Below, one piece after another: positions 1 to 8,174 of a stretch of DNA of 39,046 nucleotides (position 1 is its first letter; each line of letters opens with the position of its first letter). This DNA comes from Pseudomonas psychrophila HA-4. GTDB lineage: Bacteria > Pseudomonadota > Gammaproteobacteria > Pseudomonadales > Pseudomonadaceae. The translations under genes and the position numbers were made by a program. The notes below the pieces were generated by a model. That model saw only the letters and a list, made by a program, of their open reading frames with translations. It had not been told where the DNA came from and made no database searches. The stretch covers positions 1 to 39,046 of the forward strand of contig NZ_ALJC01000122.1 in the NCBI RefSeq assembly GCF_000282975.1, given 5' to 3'.

Positions 1-93
1 CGCACCACCGATCTTGAAGTCGGTGGGGTTTATGGAGCGCTTACTCACGAACGCTGGCGTAAGCTAGCGGTGCTGTATCAAAGATGGGAATAG
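1..93 (+). CDS. 3' end of an unidentified gene (partial)
   Basis: Reading frame 1 is open from the window edge for 30 codons and ends with TAG at 91-93. The peptide has the tail THERWRKLAVLYQRWE. I do not recognise the family. No strong hairpin follows, and the gene points towards the exopolysaccharide locus, so it would be convergent with wcaJ. It may be the intact end of a neighbour or a remnant. Confidence 0.35.
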   Translation, partial: RTTDLEVGGVYGALTHERWRKLAVLYQRWE

Positions 94-646
94 GCCTCCC
101 GGTTTCGGCTTGCAGGAGTTGGCTCCAAACCACCCGGTGCTGCTGCGTTCAAAAGGCGCGGTGGTGAGCGACCGTTGGAAACGGCGCCAATGATGGCGTC
201 AGGTAGGTATTGAGAAGATGAGCGAAAGCAAACAGTCCGAAGACGAATCGTTAAGTATTAAAGTGCTGTCAGTTTGACACGAATCGCTATCGGCGAGTGA
301 TGGTTATAGATGTTTAATTTGTACTAGTTTGTTTTGCGTGTCTCTGAGTTTGGTATTCTGGATCAATGGATTATAATTAGTGGTTGGAGTTCGTCTGATC
401 GTAAATTGATGATCTTGCTTTTTTTGACGTTGTTGATGTTCTTTTGTCTGTGTAGTAGGAGTGCGCATTGGGAGGGTTGTTTGTAACGTATTATGGAATA
501 AATTGTTTGAAATAAAAAATCAAAATTTAAGAGGGGTCAAAACTCTTGTATTGTTTATTAAAGGTGCTTGCTGCAATACGAAATTAAATAACAAATTCTT
601 ATATGGCTTTCAGGTGTTTTTTAAGGTTTTTTTTTGTTTATGGTGA
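94..646. other. Gene-poor stretch beyond the 3' end of the exopolysaccharide locus
   Basis: Nothing here is convincingly coding. Bases 94-290 are moderately GC-rich and hold short open stretches, including a 19-codon frame starting ATG at 218 (MSESKQSEDES...) and ending TGA at 275-277, which could be the 5' stub of a lost gene. From about 290 the sequence becomes AT-rich with many T and A runs. A 61-codon frame at 461-646 has no ribosome site and an unlikely composition, so I reject it. I see no clear hairpin-plus-T-run terminator for wcaJ, although T-rich runs lie right beyond its stop. Confidence 0.4.
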
Positions 647-2035
647 TTAGTAGATATCTTTCGATATCAACGTAAACGGGGTTTTAATTATGATTTTGAT
701 ATCTAGCCATAGCGACCAGTTATTGATGTAGTCGAGGTCAATTTCTACTCGTCTTTGCATCTTTTCAATAGTGTCGGTTTCACCGCGGCAACCGCTGATT
801 TGCGCCAAGCCAGTAATGCCCGGTTTGATGCGATGGCGAGCCATATAGGCGTGGATCTTGCCAGTGTAATAGTCATTGTGAGCAACTGCATGAGGACGTG
901 GCCCTACCAAGGCCATGTCACCATACAGTACGTTAAAAAGCTGAGGCAGTTCATCGAGTGATGTGCGCCGGATAAAACGTCCGACTGCGGTTACGCGTGA
1001 GTCATTTTTGCTTGCCTGCTGGACATGTTTATCGTCATGAACTTTCATTGAGCGAAATTTCAGGACTTGTATGACTTTGCCGTTCCAGCCATGGCGCTGC
1101 TGTCTGAAAAGTATTGGCCCTGGAGATGATAACTTCACTGCCAGTGCGATCAAAATCAAGATTGGGCTCAGACAGACAATCGCAGCCAGGGATAGGGAAC
1201 GTTCCATTAATGCCTTGCTTAGAGCTGCAGTTGGATGGCTGGTTAGTGGGCTCTCATTCAAATGAATGGCCGGACGGCCGCCAACCTCGCTAACGGAATG
1301 ATTTAACAGAAGCATGCACTCTAAGTCTGGAATCCAGACCACGTCGACATTTAAATCGAGCAGATCAATGTAAAGCGCTTCGATCCGCTGAGCGTCCTGC
1401 AGAGATAGAGCTAGGTATAGGCGACGTATGTTATGTTCGGTAATTAATGCTCGCAGTTGTGTCAATTCGCCAACGATTAATGGTGAGTTCTCTGTGTCTT
1501 CAAATGGAGATGCGCTGACCACGCCAACCAGAGGGAAGTAGTTTTGTTGAATAAAGCTATCTGCCAGTTTTAGTGCTACGCCATCAGAACCAATAATAAG
1601 ACTATTGTAGTGGTGGCTATTGCGCTCGTGGTAAAGGCGCGAAAGAAAGTGCAGCAACAAGTAAGGAGGTATTTGAATGGCGTAGCCAATCAGGGCCCAA
1701 GTAATGACAACTTCGCGAGAAAATAGCTCGCTAGATTTGGTGACAAAGCTAATGCTGCTTAAGCAGGTTAGTGTAAAGGTCCAGCCTAGAAACAGACGCA
1801 GCAGGCCATTTATGTAATGGTGCCTCTTGTAATAGGCATGGGTGGCCGAATAAGCAGGCACTGAAATGAGCAATGTCAAAATGGCAGCAATACGATAGTG
1901 GAAATCTATGCTCCCACTTTTAGTGTGCGCTAGTATCAAAAGTGTTGATATGACAAGGCTCATAGAAATGAACCACTGCCCCCAAAAGGTTAGTCCTCTG
2001 GCAACGGATTTTCTATCTATGCGAGTATGTATCAA
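647..2035 (-). CDS. wcaJ: Undecaprenyl-phosphate glucose phosphotransferase (WcaJ family)
   Basis: This inner-membrane enzyme would start each repeat unit by moving glucose-1-phosphate from UDP-glucose to undecaprenyl phosphate. The 462-residue protein has the family's usual length and plan: about four membrane helices in residues 15-130, a nucleotide-binding-like CoA_binding_3 region at about 140-260, another helix near 275-297, and a C-terminal bacterial sugar transferase domain. That domain shows FRQQRHGWNG, KFRSM, RRTSLDELPQ, GDMALVGPRPH and KPGITGLAQISG. The start is TTG at 2035, with AAGG eight bases upstream; the next in-frame Met is residue 25. It is the last gene of the locus and is separated from the upstream regulator by its own 260-bp leader carrying a copy of the shared motif. 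The sugar is inferred from homology; galactose cannot be excluded. Confidence 0.9.
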   Translation of the reverse strand: MIHTRIDRKSVARGLTFWGQWFISMSLVISTLLILAHTKSGSIDFHYRIAAILTLLISVPAYSATHAYYKRHHYINGLLRLFLGWTFTLTCLSSISFVTKSSELFSREVVITWALIGYAIQIPPYLLLHFLSRLYHERNSHHYNSLIIGSDGVALKLADSFIQQNYFPLVGVVSASPFEDTENSPLIVGELTQLRALITEHNIRRLYLALSLQDAQRIEALYIDLLDLNVDVVWIPDLECMLLLNHSVSEVGGRPAIHLNESPLTSHPTAALSKALMERSLSLAAIVCLSPILILIALAVKLSSPGPILFRQQRHGWNGKVIQVLKFRSMKVHDDKHVQQASKNDSRVTAVGRFIRRTSLDELPQLFNVLYGDMALVGPRPHAVAHNDYYTGKIHAYMARHRIKPGITGLAQISGCRGETDTIEKMQRRVEIDLDYINNWSLWLDIKIIIKTPFTLISKDIY

Positions 2036-2163
2036 GGTATCAGCCTTGTAGAAAGTGCCTGACTATGAAGTGGCTGTTTGCAATAAATATATAACTCAAC
2101 GCACTTCTTGTGTGTAGGGCGCACAGCAATCTTGCTGTCGATGCTAAACTAATTCTCGATAAT

Positions 2164-2186
2164 AATCGTTATTAAGAATAACGGTT
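2164..2186. repeat. Inverted repeat in the wcaJ leader
   Basis: AATCGTTATT and AATAACGGTT flank a 3-bp AAG spacer; nine of ten arm positions pair. It directly abuts the shared motif at 2186-2203 and lies about 130 bp upstream of the wcaJ start codon. It could be an operator or an mRNA hairpin in the leader; no function can be assigned from sequence alone. Confidence 0.5.
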
Positions 2187-2203
2187 CGACTTTTTATAAC
2201 ATT
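2186..2203 (-). promoter_or_regulatory. Shared locus motif, copy ahead of wcaJ
   Basis: The plus strand reads TCGAC-TTTTT-ATAAC-ATT. It is one of five copies in the exopolysaccharide locus and sits about 150 bp upstream of wcaJ. Read in gene direction it contains TGTTATAAA, which also resembles an extended -10 box, but there is no good -35 box at 17 bp. A regulator site is the better explanation because the copies ahead of wzb lack the TATAAA part. Confidence 0.6.
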
Positions 2204-2295
2204 TTAGAGTGTGTAAGTTGTTGATGAGGTTTTTAACTGCCTCCGAGCTTGACTGTCAAGTCATTACTCAGTCAGGTCACTATCCGGAATTTGTT

Positions 2296-2652
2296 TCATT
2301 GAATGATCTTGACGTCTTGCACCAAGCAGTACCCCCGATTACGCACCGAGCGGAACAAACGCTCCTCAAAGGTATCTCTGAATTTGCTCTGCAGGCGACT
2401 CAAGCACATTTCCAGACCACTATAAGTCTGTGGATCTTTATCTATACCCAAAATTAGCTCTTGCTTGCTGCAAATACGAGCCACGCTAAGTGTTAGCGTC
2501 CTGACGAGCATTGACTCCATAGAGGTAAGCTGGATGCGGGTCTTTGAATTGCTAAGCTCGCGTGAGACGAAACTGAAAAACCAGGTCTGCGGCGGCGAGT
2601 GAATAGTAGGAGTGGGGGAAATTGGCACGTGGGTACTCGATACTCTGTCCAT
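2296..2652 (-). CDS. Small winged-helix DNA-binding protein without receiver domain
   Basis: The protein of about 118 residues consists of a variable N-terminus followed by an OmpR/PhoB-type winged helix (Trans_reg_C). The segment from LTSMESMLVRTLT through RLQSKFRDTFEERLF to the wing hairpin SVRNRGYCL is recognisable. No receiver or membrane domain is present. The start is uncertain: ATG at 2652 or TTG at 2670, neither with a good ribosome site. It lies between wcaJ and the atypical response regulator, in the same direction, so it probably acts on this locus; that is inference. It might be a shortened relative of the larger neighbour, with which it shares the fold but not close sequence. Confidence 0.65.
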   Translation of the reverse strand: MDRVSSTHVPISPTPTIHSPPQTWFFSFVSRELSNSKTRIQLTSMESMLVRTLTLSVARICSKQELILGIDKDPQTYSGLEMCLSRLQSKFRDTFEERLFRSVRNRGYCLVQDVKIIQ

Positions 2653-3030
2653 AGCTGGAGGGGTTATCAACCTGAAGGGGTGAGTATTATTTTTCTGTGA
2701 GCTGATTTTATTTTGCTCCTAAAAAAGGCTGCATTTCACTGCTGCTCGTAACGACAGGGGGCGAATTCGTAAGACAGCTTCTTTGCTCTGGAGCTAATAG
2801 GAGGTGAGACATATGCGATATTGAATCTGCGGTATCAATCGAGCAGACAGTTTGATGAATTGTTTTGTGCCGCTCAACTTGGGCTCGCGGGCAGCATTTT
2901 TTTGCGCTGATAAAAGGTGGCTTACAGGCCGGATACGATTAAAAGCCATTAGCGCAGATTTCATGTTCAACTCTTCCGTGGGTTGGTGTTATGTGAAACT
3001 CAGCATCATGGGTTCAAACCTTCAGCGGGA
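2653..3030. other. 378-bp gap between the two regulators
   Basis: No coding frame on either strand is convincing. The stretch is mixed in composition, has no copy of the shared motif and no clear hairpin terminator. It should hold the promoter of the small winged-helix gene, but I cannot point to -35 and -10 boxes. Confidence 0.35.
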
Positions 3031-3741
3031 TTATATTTGAACTTTGACTGTTGCCCGGCGCAGACGGTAACCAAAAGCTCGGACACTCAGAATAAGCTCA
3101 AGACCGTAAGTTTTTTTAATCTTGGTTCTAAGGCGACTTATAGTTTTTTCCAGCGCCCTAGGGTCGTAGAAAACTATGTTAGGGTCCAAAGCTTTAGCGA
3201 TACTGTCCTGGCTCATAACGTGTTCAGGGGCATGTATAAGCGCATCGATGATAGTCATTTCGGTATACGATATTTCAAGTTTTTTGGTTGTGCCGCACAG
3301 TAAAAGTCTAGTGCGGTCCAAGTACAGTTGGGTGGAAGATTTCCAGTGCGATTCTTGTAGGGTTCGTGTTAATAAACTAAGTTTCTCACTTGCATCCGTT
3401 GGCAGTTTTAAGCAGTGATCAGCGCCTGCAATATAACAATTGATGCTGGAAAAAGACTTGCTGTGCGTGACAAGTATAAAAATACAGGCTGATTGATTAA
3501 ATAGCCGAACTCTTTTGATCAGTTCAATGCAGTCATTGATACTATCTGGAGAATAGATCTCGAAAAAAATAGCCTCTACACCGGAAAAATTCTGTACCTG
3601 AATGGTTGCGACATCAGAGCCATCAAGGTGCAAGGCTACCGTTGAGACAATGTGTTTTATGTCGTCAACAAGCACTTTAGTGTATGCAAAATTGAACACT
3701 GAGGAGTTTTGCGCGTCGGTCTTGCATCCTGCGAAAAGCAT
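3031..3741 (-). CDS. Atypical OmpR-family response regulator (Glu in place of phospho-Asp)
   Basis: The 236-residue protein has a receiver-like domain (about residues 20-130) and a C-terminal winged helix (about 150-230, ending in SVRAFGYRLRR). The receiver keeps an acidic pair (D26, D27), a Thr (T92 in FILVTHS) and a Lys (K112 in HCLKLPT), but the phosphorylation position in AIFFEIYSP is E61, not Asp. In this family such a change removes phosphorylation and may mimic the active state. No sensor kinase gene is nearby. The ATG start has AGGTG just upstream, and a copy of the shared motif lies about 60 bp ahead, which suggests autoregulation. It probably controls the surrounding polysaccharide genes; that is inferred from position. 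Confidence 0.7.
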   Translation of the reverse strand: MLFAGCKTDAQNSSVFNFAYTKVLVDDIKHIVSTVALHLDGSDVATIQVQNFSGVEAIFFEIYSPDSINDCIELIKRVRLFNQSACIFILVTHSKSFSSINCYIAGADHCLKLPTDASEKLSLLTRTLQESHWKSSTQLYLDRTRLLLCGTTKKLEISYTEMTIIDALIHAPEHVMSQDSIAKALDPNIVFYDPRALEKTISRLRTKIKKTYGLELILSVRAFGYRLRRATVKVQI

Positions 3742-3800
3742 ATCACCTAACCCAAATACTTAGAGGCGGCTTGATTTTGCCATACCCGCTATCATGAGAT

Positions 3801-3818
3801 TCGACATTTTATAACAAT
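3801..3818 (-). promoter_or_regulatory. Shared locus motif, copy ahead of the response regulator
   Basis: The plus strand reads TCGAC-ATTTT-ATAAC-AAT, matching the other copies in register with one change in the last block. It ends about 60 bp from the response-regulator start codon, closer than in the other leaders. The arms ACATT and AATGT around it also form a short imperfect dyad. Confidence 0.55.
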
Positions 3819-4268
3819 GTGCGCTCGTGTTGCACGGTTAAATCAACTCCTGCGTGAGGTCTAGTTTGCTGACGAAACGACAGTTGCTGCATGAATATGG
3901 CTTGGTTGCTGACATCTATAAACGCCACGGATCGTTTTATACATCGCAGGAGGCCGACAAATATTTTTGTGGTTGCTGCTGATTTTTTGGAAGGGGAGGT
4001 GCCGGAAGCCAGTATGGCGCAAATCGCCGAAAATAGACTGTTTTACGTTTTTAAGTAGTTCTGCTCTTAAAAAATCACAATTTCTGGGTAATCGTACGTA
4101 GCTTTACTCTACGGTAACGCAGGTTTTACATGCAAACCCAAAACCGAGTAGCTGCTCCCGCAGCCTGTGATCGGGGCAGAGCCACAGGGCCGACCAAAAT
4201 CGTTATCCGGGCAAGATTAGCTCACAGATTTACGGCTGCTGCTTAATTGAGGATTGCTCACGCTGAGT
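3819..4268. other. Gap between the VanZ-like gene and the response regulator
   Basis: The region holds no gene I can support. On the plus strand there is a 42-codon frame from GTG 3854 (peptide part HEYGLVADIYKRHGSFYTSQ) and an overlapping 55-codon frame from ATG 3891 to TAG near 4058; both lack ribosome sites. They may be fragments of a decayed gene. The stretch at 4150-4200 is GC-rich and could form a hairpin that ends the export operon, but I could not define clean arms followed by a T run. Confidence 0.3.
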
Positions 4269-4634
4269 TCAACGGTTGCTTAGCTTTCTCGTGTAAAACC
4301 AAGCGATCAGTAAACCTATTGCTACACCGAAGGTATTCGCTAAGGCATCATAAAGAGATGCTGTGCGCAATGGTATAAACTCTTGTGCGTATTCAATCAA
4401 TACCCCTGTCAGCACGCAGCCAGAAGCTATCCAACGCAGTTTGACGTGCTGGAAGGCAAGGCGACAGCTTAAAAACAAAGCCAGAAAACCAATAAAGTGA
4501 TGTGCCTTGTCTTCTTGGGCGAACACTTCTGGAATGGGCTGAGAGCGCAGCCCTGCAAATATTATGCATAAACATACTGCTGTTAAAGGGAGTGCTCTAA
4601 ACCAAAAAGGCATCTGTGTCAGGCGCTTAAGCAA
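4269..4634 (-). CDS. VanZ-like membrane protein
   Basis: The 121-residue protein has four predicted membrane helices and the VanZ signature pieces DKAHHFIGFLALF and IEYAQEFIPLRTASLYDALANTFG with conserved His, Glu and Asp. The VanZ family includes teicoplanin-resistance proteins and many proteins of unknown role; members are often found in polysaccharide loci. It starts TTG five bases after the yjbH stop, so it is translated as the last gene of the export block. ATG at 4613 is an alternative start. A role in handling lipid-linked saccharide or export is only inferred from position. Confidence 0.8.
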   Translation of the reverse strand: MLKRLTQMPFWFRALPLTAVCLCIIFAGLRSQPIPEVFAQEDKAHHFIGFLALFLSCRLAFQHVKLRWIASGCVLTGVLIEYAQEFIPLRTASLYDALANTFGVAIGLLIAWFYTRKLSNR

Positions 4635-4639
4635 CTGGG

Positions 4640-6721
4640 TTATTCCGTTATTTTTTCGAAGTTCTCATAGAATGCATCTTTATTTCGCCCGTCCGTCATA
4701 GCGTGTAGCGAGTACTGGCGATTAAGGCGTGCACCGCCGTCACGGGTCAGGGGTGCCCACACAATGTTTGCCCGGCCTCTTGTCGATACGCTCATCATTT
4801 CGTCGAATGGGATCGAGATGTAAATACCCTTGTCGAAACTACCTTCGCCGAACTCTTCCGCTGAGGCAGTCGTACGGGTCACCCAGCCACCAAATTTCAC
4901 GCCATTGGAAAACTCGCGTGATATATCAATGGTGGTACCCCAGTCTCTAGCCAAATAACGGCCAATACTCACTGCGCCATCCAAGTCAAACGGTAGTTTT
5001 GTGTAGGTGGTAATGTTCCCAGTCACAGTTCTGTAATCGCGAAGACCAAAACCTTGGTTAAAATCGCGTTGCCGAACATAGTTCAAGTCGGCTCCAATTG
5101 CCCAGCGTTCACCCATAGGGCGGTAGAGAATTTCACCGCCCACACCTGCGTACATCTGCTCCAGATAGCCTCCGTAGATCATGCCATATAAGTCTTGATC
5201 CAGCTTTTCGGCATGGTTCAACTGCATGGCTGGCATGGTGACATCAGAGGTTGTGGCATATTTACGCAAGTCCGTACGTACCCGTGGCAAGCCGCTAGGT
5301 GCGTCGTATTTAAAGTTGTCGTAGTTATTCAACAGATTTACGCTGACACCGCCGCTTGCCCATGTATCAGTTGCGAATCGATATTGACCTTCTACATAGC
5401 CTGTTACCTGGTAGAGCAGGAAGTTATCGGGGCCGCCAATGTTTTGCTGATAGCCAAGACCAAAGCCATAGGTAAAAGGTTTTGGTTGTGTCTGATACAG
5501 GGTGGTTTCAACGTGCGGTACCGCCCGGTTCATTTCTGTTGTGCGATGCAGGTCTACTAGGTCCTGGTGATTGTTTATAACGTCTCGGAACGTTGCACGA
5601 GGTACGCTGATTTCTGCCACTGGCATGTCATACCGCTTGTTGACCAGAGTAAACCACTGGATGTTATCAGATGCGGTGTTGTCCAGAATTCGGCTGGCCC
5701 GGCCCACGCCTTTGGCCTCGTAAAAGTACTTGGTCTGTTCGCCATAGACCATCAGTTCATCGTCGCGCTGTGCAATACGCTGTACTTTGTAGCCAGCGTT
5801 GCTTTCCAGCTTTTTCGAGATCGCGGCCCAGTCAACTTGATTCAGTGGAGTGGTTGGAGCTTTAGCGTGCAATGATTCGGCAGGCGGATCGTAGGTTTTG
5901 ACCGGAGCCTTGCGACTGACAAAATTGGTATGCAGTGTAATTCCGAAGAGTGCCGTATTACCGCGTTCCCAGCCGACGCTTAAATCAACTGAGTCGTTCA
6001 GTTTGTAGACTGCGCCAATGTTGATCGGGGAGTCCTGTACCTGATTGTTATTCTGAGGCTCGTGCTTGTAGTCGTTACCTTCAAGTTCAATTTTTAGACT
6101 CAAGGGATCCCATGGTGTTTGATAAGACACACCACCAAATAAGGAAGGAGGGCCTTTGAAGTACATGTCAGTGTTAACGTCGCCTGCAGAGTTGTTACTA
6201 CGTCGATCGGTATAACTGTCGCCGATATAGCTCAGTGGATTTTTGAAATCGCCACGATTGCCCAAATAGCCCCAGGCAATCCCCAAACTGAAGTCCAAGT
6301 TGTTATAGCGTTTGTTTGCAACAAAGTACTCGCTTGAGAACAAGCCGGTGCCGCCAACATCTCGAAAGCCGACGGCTACTTCAGGTAACCAATGGCTTTC
6401 TTGCCAAAGCCGAGCTTTGACATCTACCGCTTTATCTTTGTTGCTCTGGCTGCCGCTCAATGCTTCTGGCCCATAGCGACGGTTGGTCACGGAGGTATAG
6501 CGAAATGTCCCTTCAAGCCAGTCCAGAGGCTGCAACGAAAGGCTATAACGAGTGTTGGGGGCCGTGCGGTTGGCGTTGAGGCTTAATTCGCCGGCAGGTG
6601 CCATGCGCGCGGTAGGGGTTTGTAGCAGGCCTACTCCGCCGAAATCATTTTGGGTATAGCGCGGCTCGGCATGAGCAGTGCTGTAAGGCAATAAGGCGAC
6701 AACAATAAAACGTAACTTCAA
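4640..6721 (-). CDS. yjbH: YjbH/GfcD-family outer-membrane exopolysaccharide protein
   Basis: The 693-residue protein begins with a signal peptide ending at AHA, followed by the family hallmark GGVGLLQTPTARMAPAGEL. The rest is rich in alternating aromatic and polar segments, as in an outer-membrane beta barrel, with about 690 residues as in E. coli YjbH and GfcD. In group 4 capsule systems this protein works with GfcB and GfcC at the outer membrane; the exact biochemical role is not settled. It overlaps the end of yjbG by 4 bp, which implies coupled translation. The start is TTG with GAGG upstream. Confidence 0.88.
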   Translation of the reverse strand: MKLRFIVVALLPYSTAHAEPRYTQNDFGGVGLLQTPTARMAPAGELSLNANRTAPNTRYSLSLQPLDWLEGTFRYTSVTNRRYGPEALSGSQSNKDKAVDVKARLWQESHWLPEVAVGFRDVGGTGLFSSEYFVANKRYNNLDFSLGIAWGYLGNRGDFKNPLSYIGDSYTDRRSNNSAGDVNTDMYFKGPPSLFGGVSYQTPWDPLSLKIELEGNDYKHEPQNNNQVQDSPINIGAVYKLNDSVDLSVGWERGNTALFGITLHTNFVSRKAPVKTYDPPAESLHAKAPTTPLNQVDWAAISKKLESNAGYKVQRIAQRDDELMVYGEQTKYFYEAKGVGRASRILDNTASDNIQWFTLVNKRYDMPVAEISVPRATFRDVINNHQDLVDLHRTTEMNRAVPHVETTLYQTQPKPFTYGFGLGYQQNIGGPDNFLLYQVTGYVEGQYRFATDTWASGGVSVNLLNNYDNFKYDAPSGLPRVRTDLRKYATTSDVTMPAMQLNHAEKLDQDLYGMIYGGYLEQMYAGVGGEILYRPMGERWAIGADLNYVRQRDFNQGFGLRDYRTVTGNITTYTKLPFDLDGAVSIGRYLARDWGTTIDISREFSNGVKFGGWVTRTTASAEEFGEGSFDKGIYISIPFDEMMSVSTRGRANIVWAPLTRDGGARLNRQYSLHAMTDGRNKDAFYENFEKITE

Positions 6722-7500
6722 GGGGCCACCTCAGCCAGCGGTTGAGTGGCGAGAAATTGCGCCAACTGCTCGTTCAAATCGGGCGTGGGTAAATCGGCAT
6801 TGTCATTGCGTACGGGTACTAAAATCGTACTGCCAGCGAGAGCGTGTACGCCGTCCTGACGATTCCAGGCGGCGATGGCTACGCGTTGGTATTGGCCGTC
6901 CGGGCGAATAAGCCACAGATAATCTGCATCCGCTTGTTTCAGTCGCGGACAGCTATCAAGGTAATCCCGCACTTCTTTCTGGGTCTGAAAGGCTAGCGTG
7001 CATTGTTGCTGCACCGCACCAACGACGGTAATCGTGTCAGTGTAAGCAGGGTAAATAAGTTGATCGCCATCGCTGAGCATATAGTTGTGGGCAAAACCGA
7101 CCTCCAGTGCTACAGGGTCAAGTACGGTTACTTTGCGTCCGGTGACAGGTAGCCGGTTGATGTCTTGATAAATGCGCTCGGCCACGCTGGCGAGTGCATC
7201 GTTATCGTTTAGCAGTGCCCCGCGTTTAAGCATCTGTAGGTCGAACAGTACACCGGCTTTTAACCTCGTTTGCTGCTCCAGCAAGTGCTGATTAAGCCAA
7301 GCCGCCGCCAGCCAGTAGCTTTCGGGATTTGGGCGGGTCTGAGTAACCGCATCCAGTAGGCGTATGCCGGGGGTAAAGGTCAAGCTGCCCGGGTTGCGTA
7401 CATCGCCGCTGACGGTTATGTCGGCCAAGCTTTGTGCGCTTAGGCTGATCGCGGACATGCCCAAAACCATACCCGCAGTCAAGTTTCTTATAGGGATCAC
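6718..7500 (-). CDS. yjbG: YjbG/GfcC-family periplasmic polysaccharide protein
   Basis: This 260-residue protein has a signal peptide (cleavage near SLA-DI) and then DITVSGDVRNPGSLTF, the SLBB-like opening typical of GfcC. It fits the usual GfcC length of about 250. GfcC is a periplasmic protein of group 4 capsule loci whose fold resembles the ubiquitin-like domains of Wza. It overlaps yjbF by 4 bp at its start (GTGA) and yjbH by 4 bp at its stop, so the three yjb genes form a tightly coupled set. Confidence 0.87.
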   Translation of the reverse strand: MIPIRNLTAGMVLGMSAISLSAQSLADITVSGDVRNPGSLTFTPGIRLLDAVTQTRPNPESYWLAAAWLNQHLLEQQTRLKAGVLFDLQMLKRGALLNDNDALASVAERIYQDINRLPVTGRKVTVLDPVALEVGFAHNYMLSDGDQLIYPAYTDTITVVGAVQQQCTLAFQTQKEVRDYLDSCPRLKQADADYLWLIRPDGQYQRVAIAAWNRQDGVHALAGSTILVPVRNDNADLPTPDLNEQLAQFLATQPLAEVAP

Positions 7501-8162
7501 CGAGCGCTCTCCCAGTCTGGGCGCAGGTGCACGATGTTCAAAAAAAGCTCCGGTGTTAAATATTGTTCGCTTTGCAGAATCAGTCCGTCGTCAGGTCGAA
7601 CCCAGAATCGATTGGTGCCGCTAAAGCCCAAAGCTGGAATTTCCAGCGTTTCATCAATCCGTTGCAGGACATAAGGCTGATCAATAATGGTCACTGTCTC
7701 CAAGCCTTTTCGGCTATAGCGGCTGTTGACCACCAATTGCGTGCCTTCACGCTGATAAATATCAATTGTGCGCGTACTGGTTTCGCCCTCGGCGACATGC
7801 TGTAGACCACGTTTGAACGGCGATTCACCGTCAAAACGGGTGCCGTCCAGATCGTTTTCCACGTCTAAGCCTACGCTGCGGACGACAAGACCGTTGCGCA
7901 TCAAGAGCACCTGTTTGCCCGATGCCACCCAGTATTGCAGATCCCCCTCTTGGCGAAGTTTGGCCATGACCCCTTCGTTGCTAGGAGTAGTGACCTTGAT
8001 TTGTGCGTAGGGCACGGCGTCGACGTCAGCCTTCGTGAGATGCAGGGGTTCTGCGCTGCTCAGAGTTGACCTGAACGTGTCTAGGGAGGCCTTGGTCAGT
8101 GGCGTGCAACCACACACTATTAGGCACGCCACTAGGCATGAGTAATTACGAAGAGTGTTCAA
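7497..8162 (-). CDS. yjbF: YjbF/GfcB-family lipoprotein
   Basis: The 221-residue protein has a lipoprotein signal ending in IVCGC (Cys about residue 19) and matches the YjbF/GfcB family in length. Recognisable core segments are LRQEGDLQYWVASGKQVLLMRNGLVVRSVGL and RFWVRPDDGLILQSEQYLTPE. The lack of Asp after the Cys suggests outer-membrane sorting by the Lol rule. In E. coli yjbEFGH takes part in exopolysaccharide production. The gene starts TTG, 12 bp beyond the wza stop. Confidence 0.86.
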   Translation of the reverse strand: MNTLRNYSCLVACLIVCGCTPLTKASLDTFRSTLSSAEPLHLTKADVDAVPYAQIKVTTPSNEGVMAKLRQEGDLQYWVASGKQVLLMRNGLVVRSVGLDVENDLDGTRFDGESPFKRGLQHVAEGETSTRTIDIYQREGTQLVVNSRYSRKGLETVTIIDQPYVLQRIDETLEIPALGFSGTNRFWVRPDDGLILQSEQYLTPELFLNIVHLRPDWESAR

Positions 8163-8174
8163 AACGGCTCAACC

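Noticed and set aside
461..646. 61-codon plus-strand frame beyond wcaJ
   Set aside because: No ribosome site, odd composition for a protein and AT-rich surroundings; not different from chance.
2186..2203. Motif as a simple extended -10 promoter box (TGTTATAAA)
   Set aside because: No -35 box at the right distance in any copy, and the two wzb copies have TGTTATTTA or TGTTATTTT, although the YYGAC end is conserved.
3854..4058. Small plus-strand genes between the regulator and the VanZ-like gene
   Set aside because: Both candidate frames lack ribosome sites and overlap each other; a decayed gene is possible but not shown.
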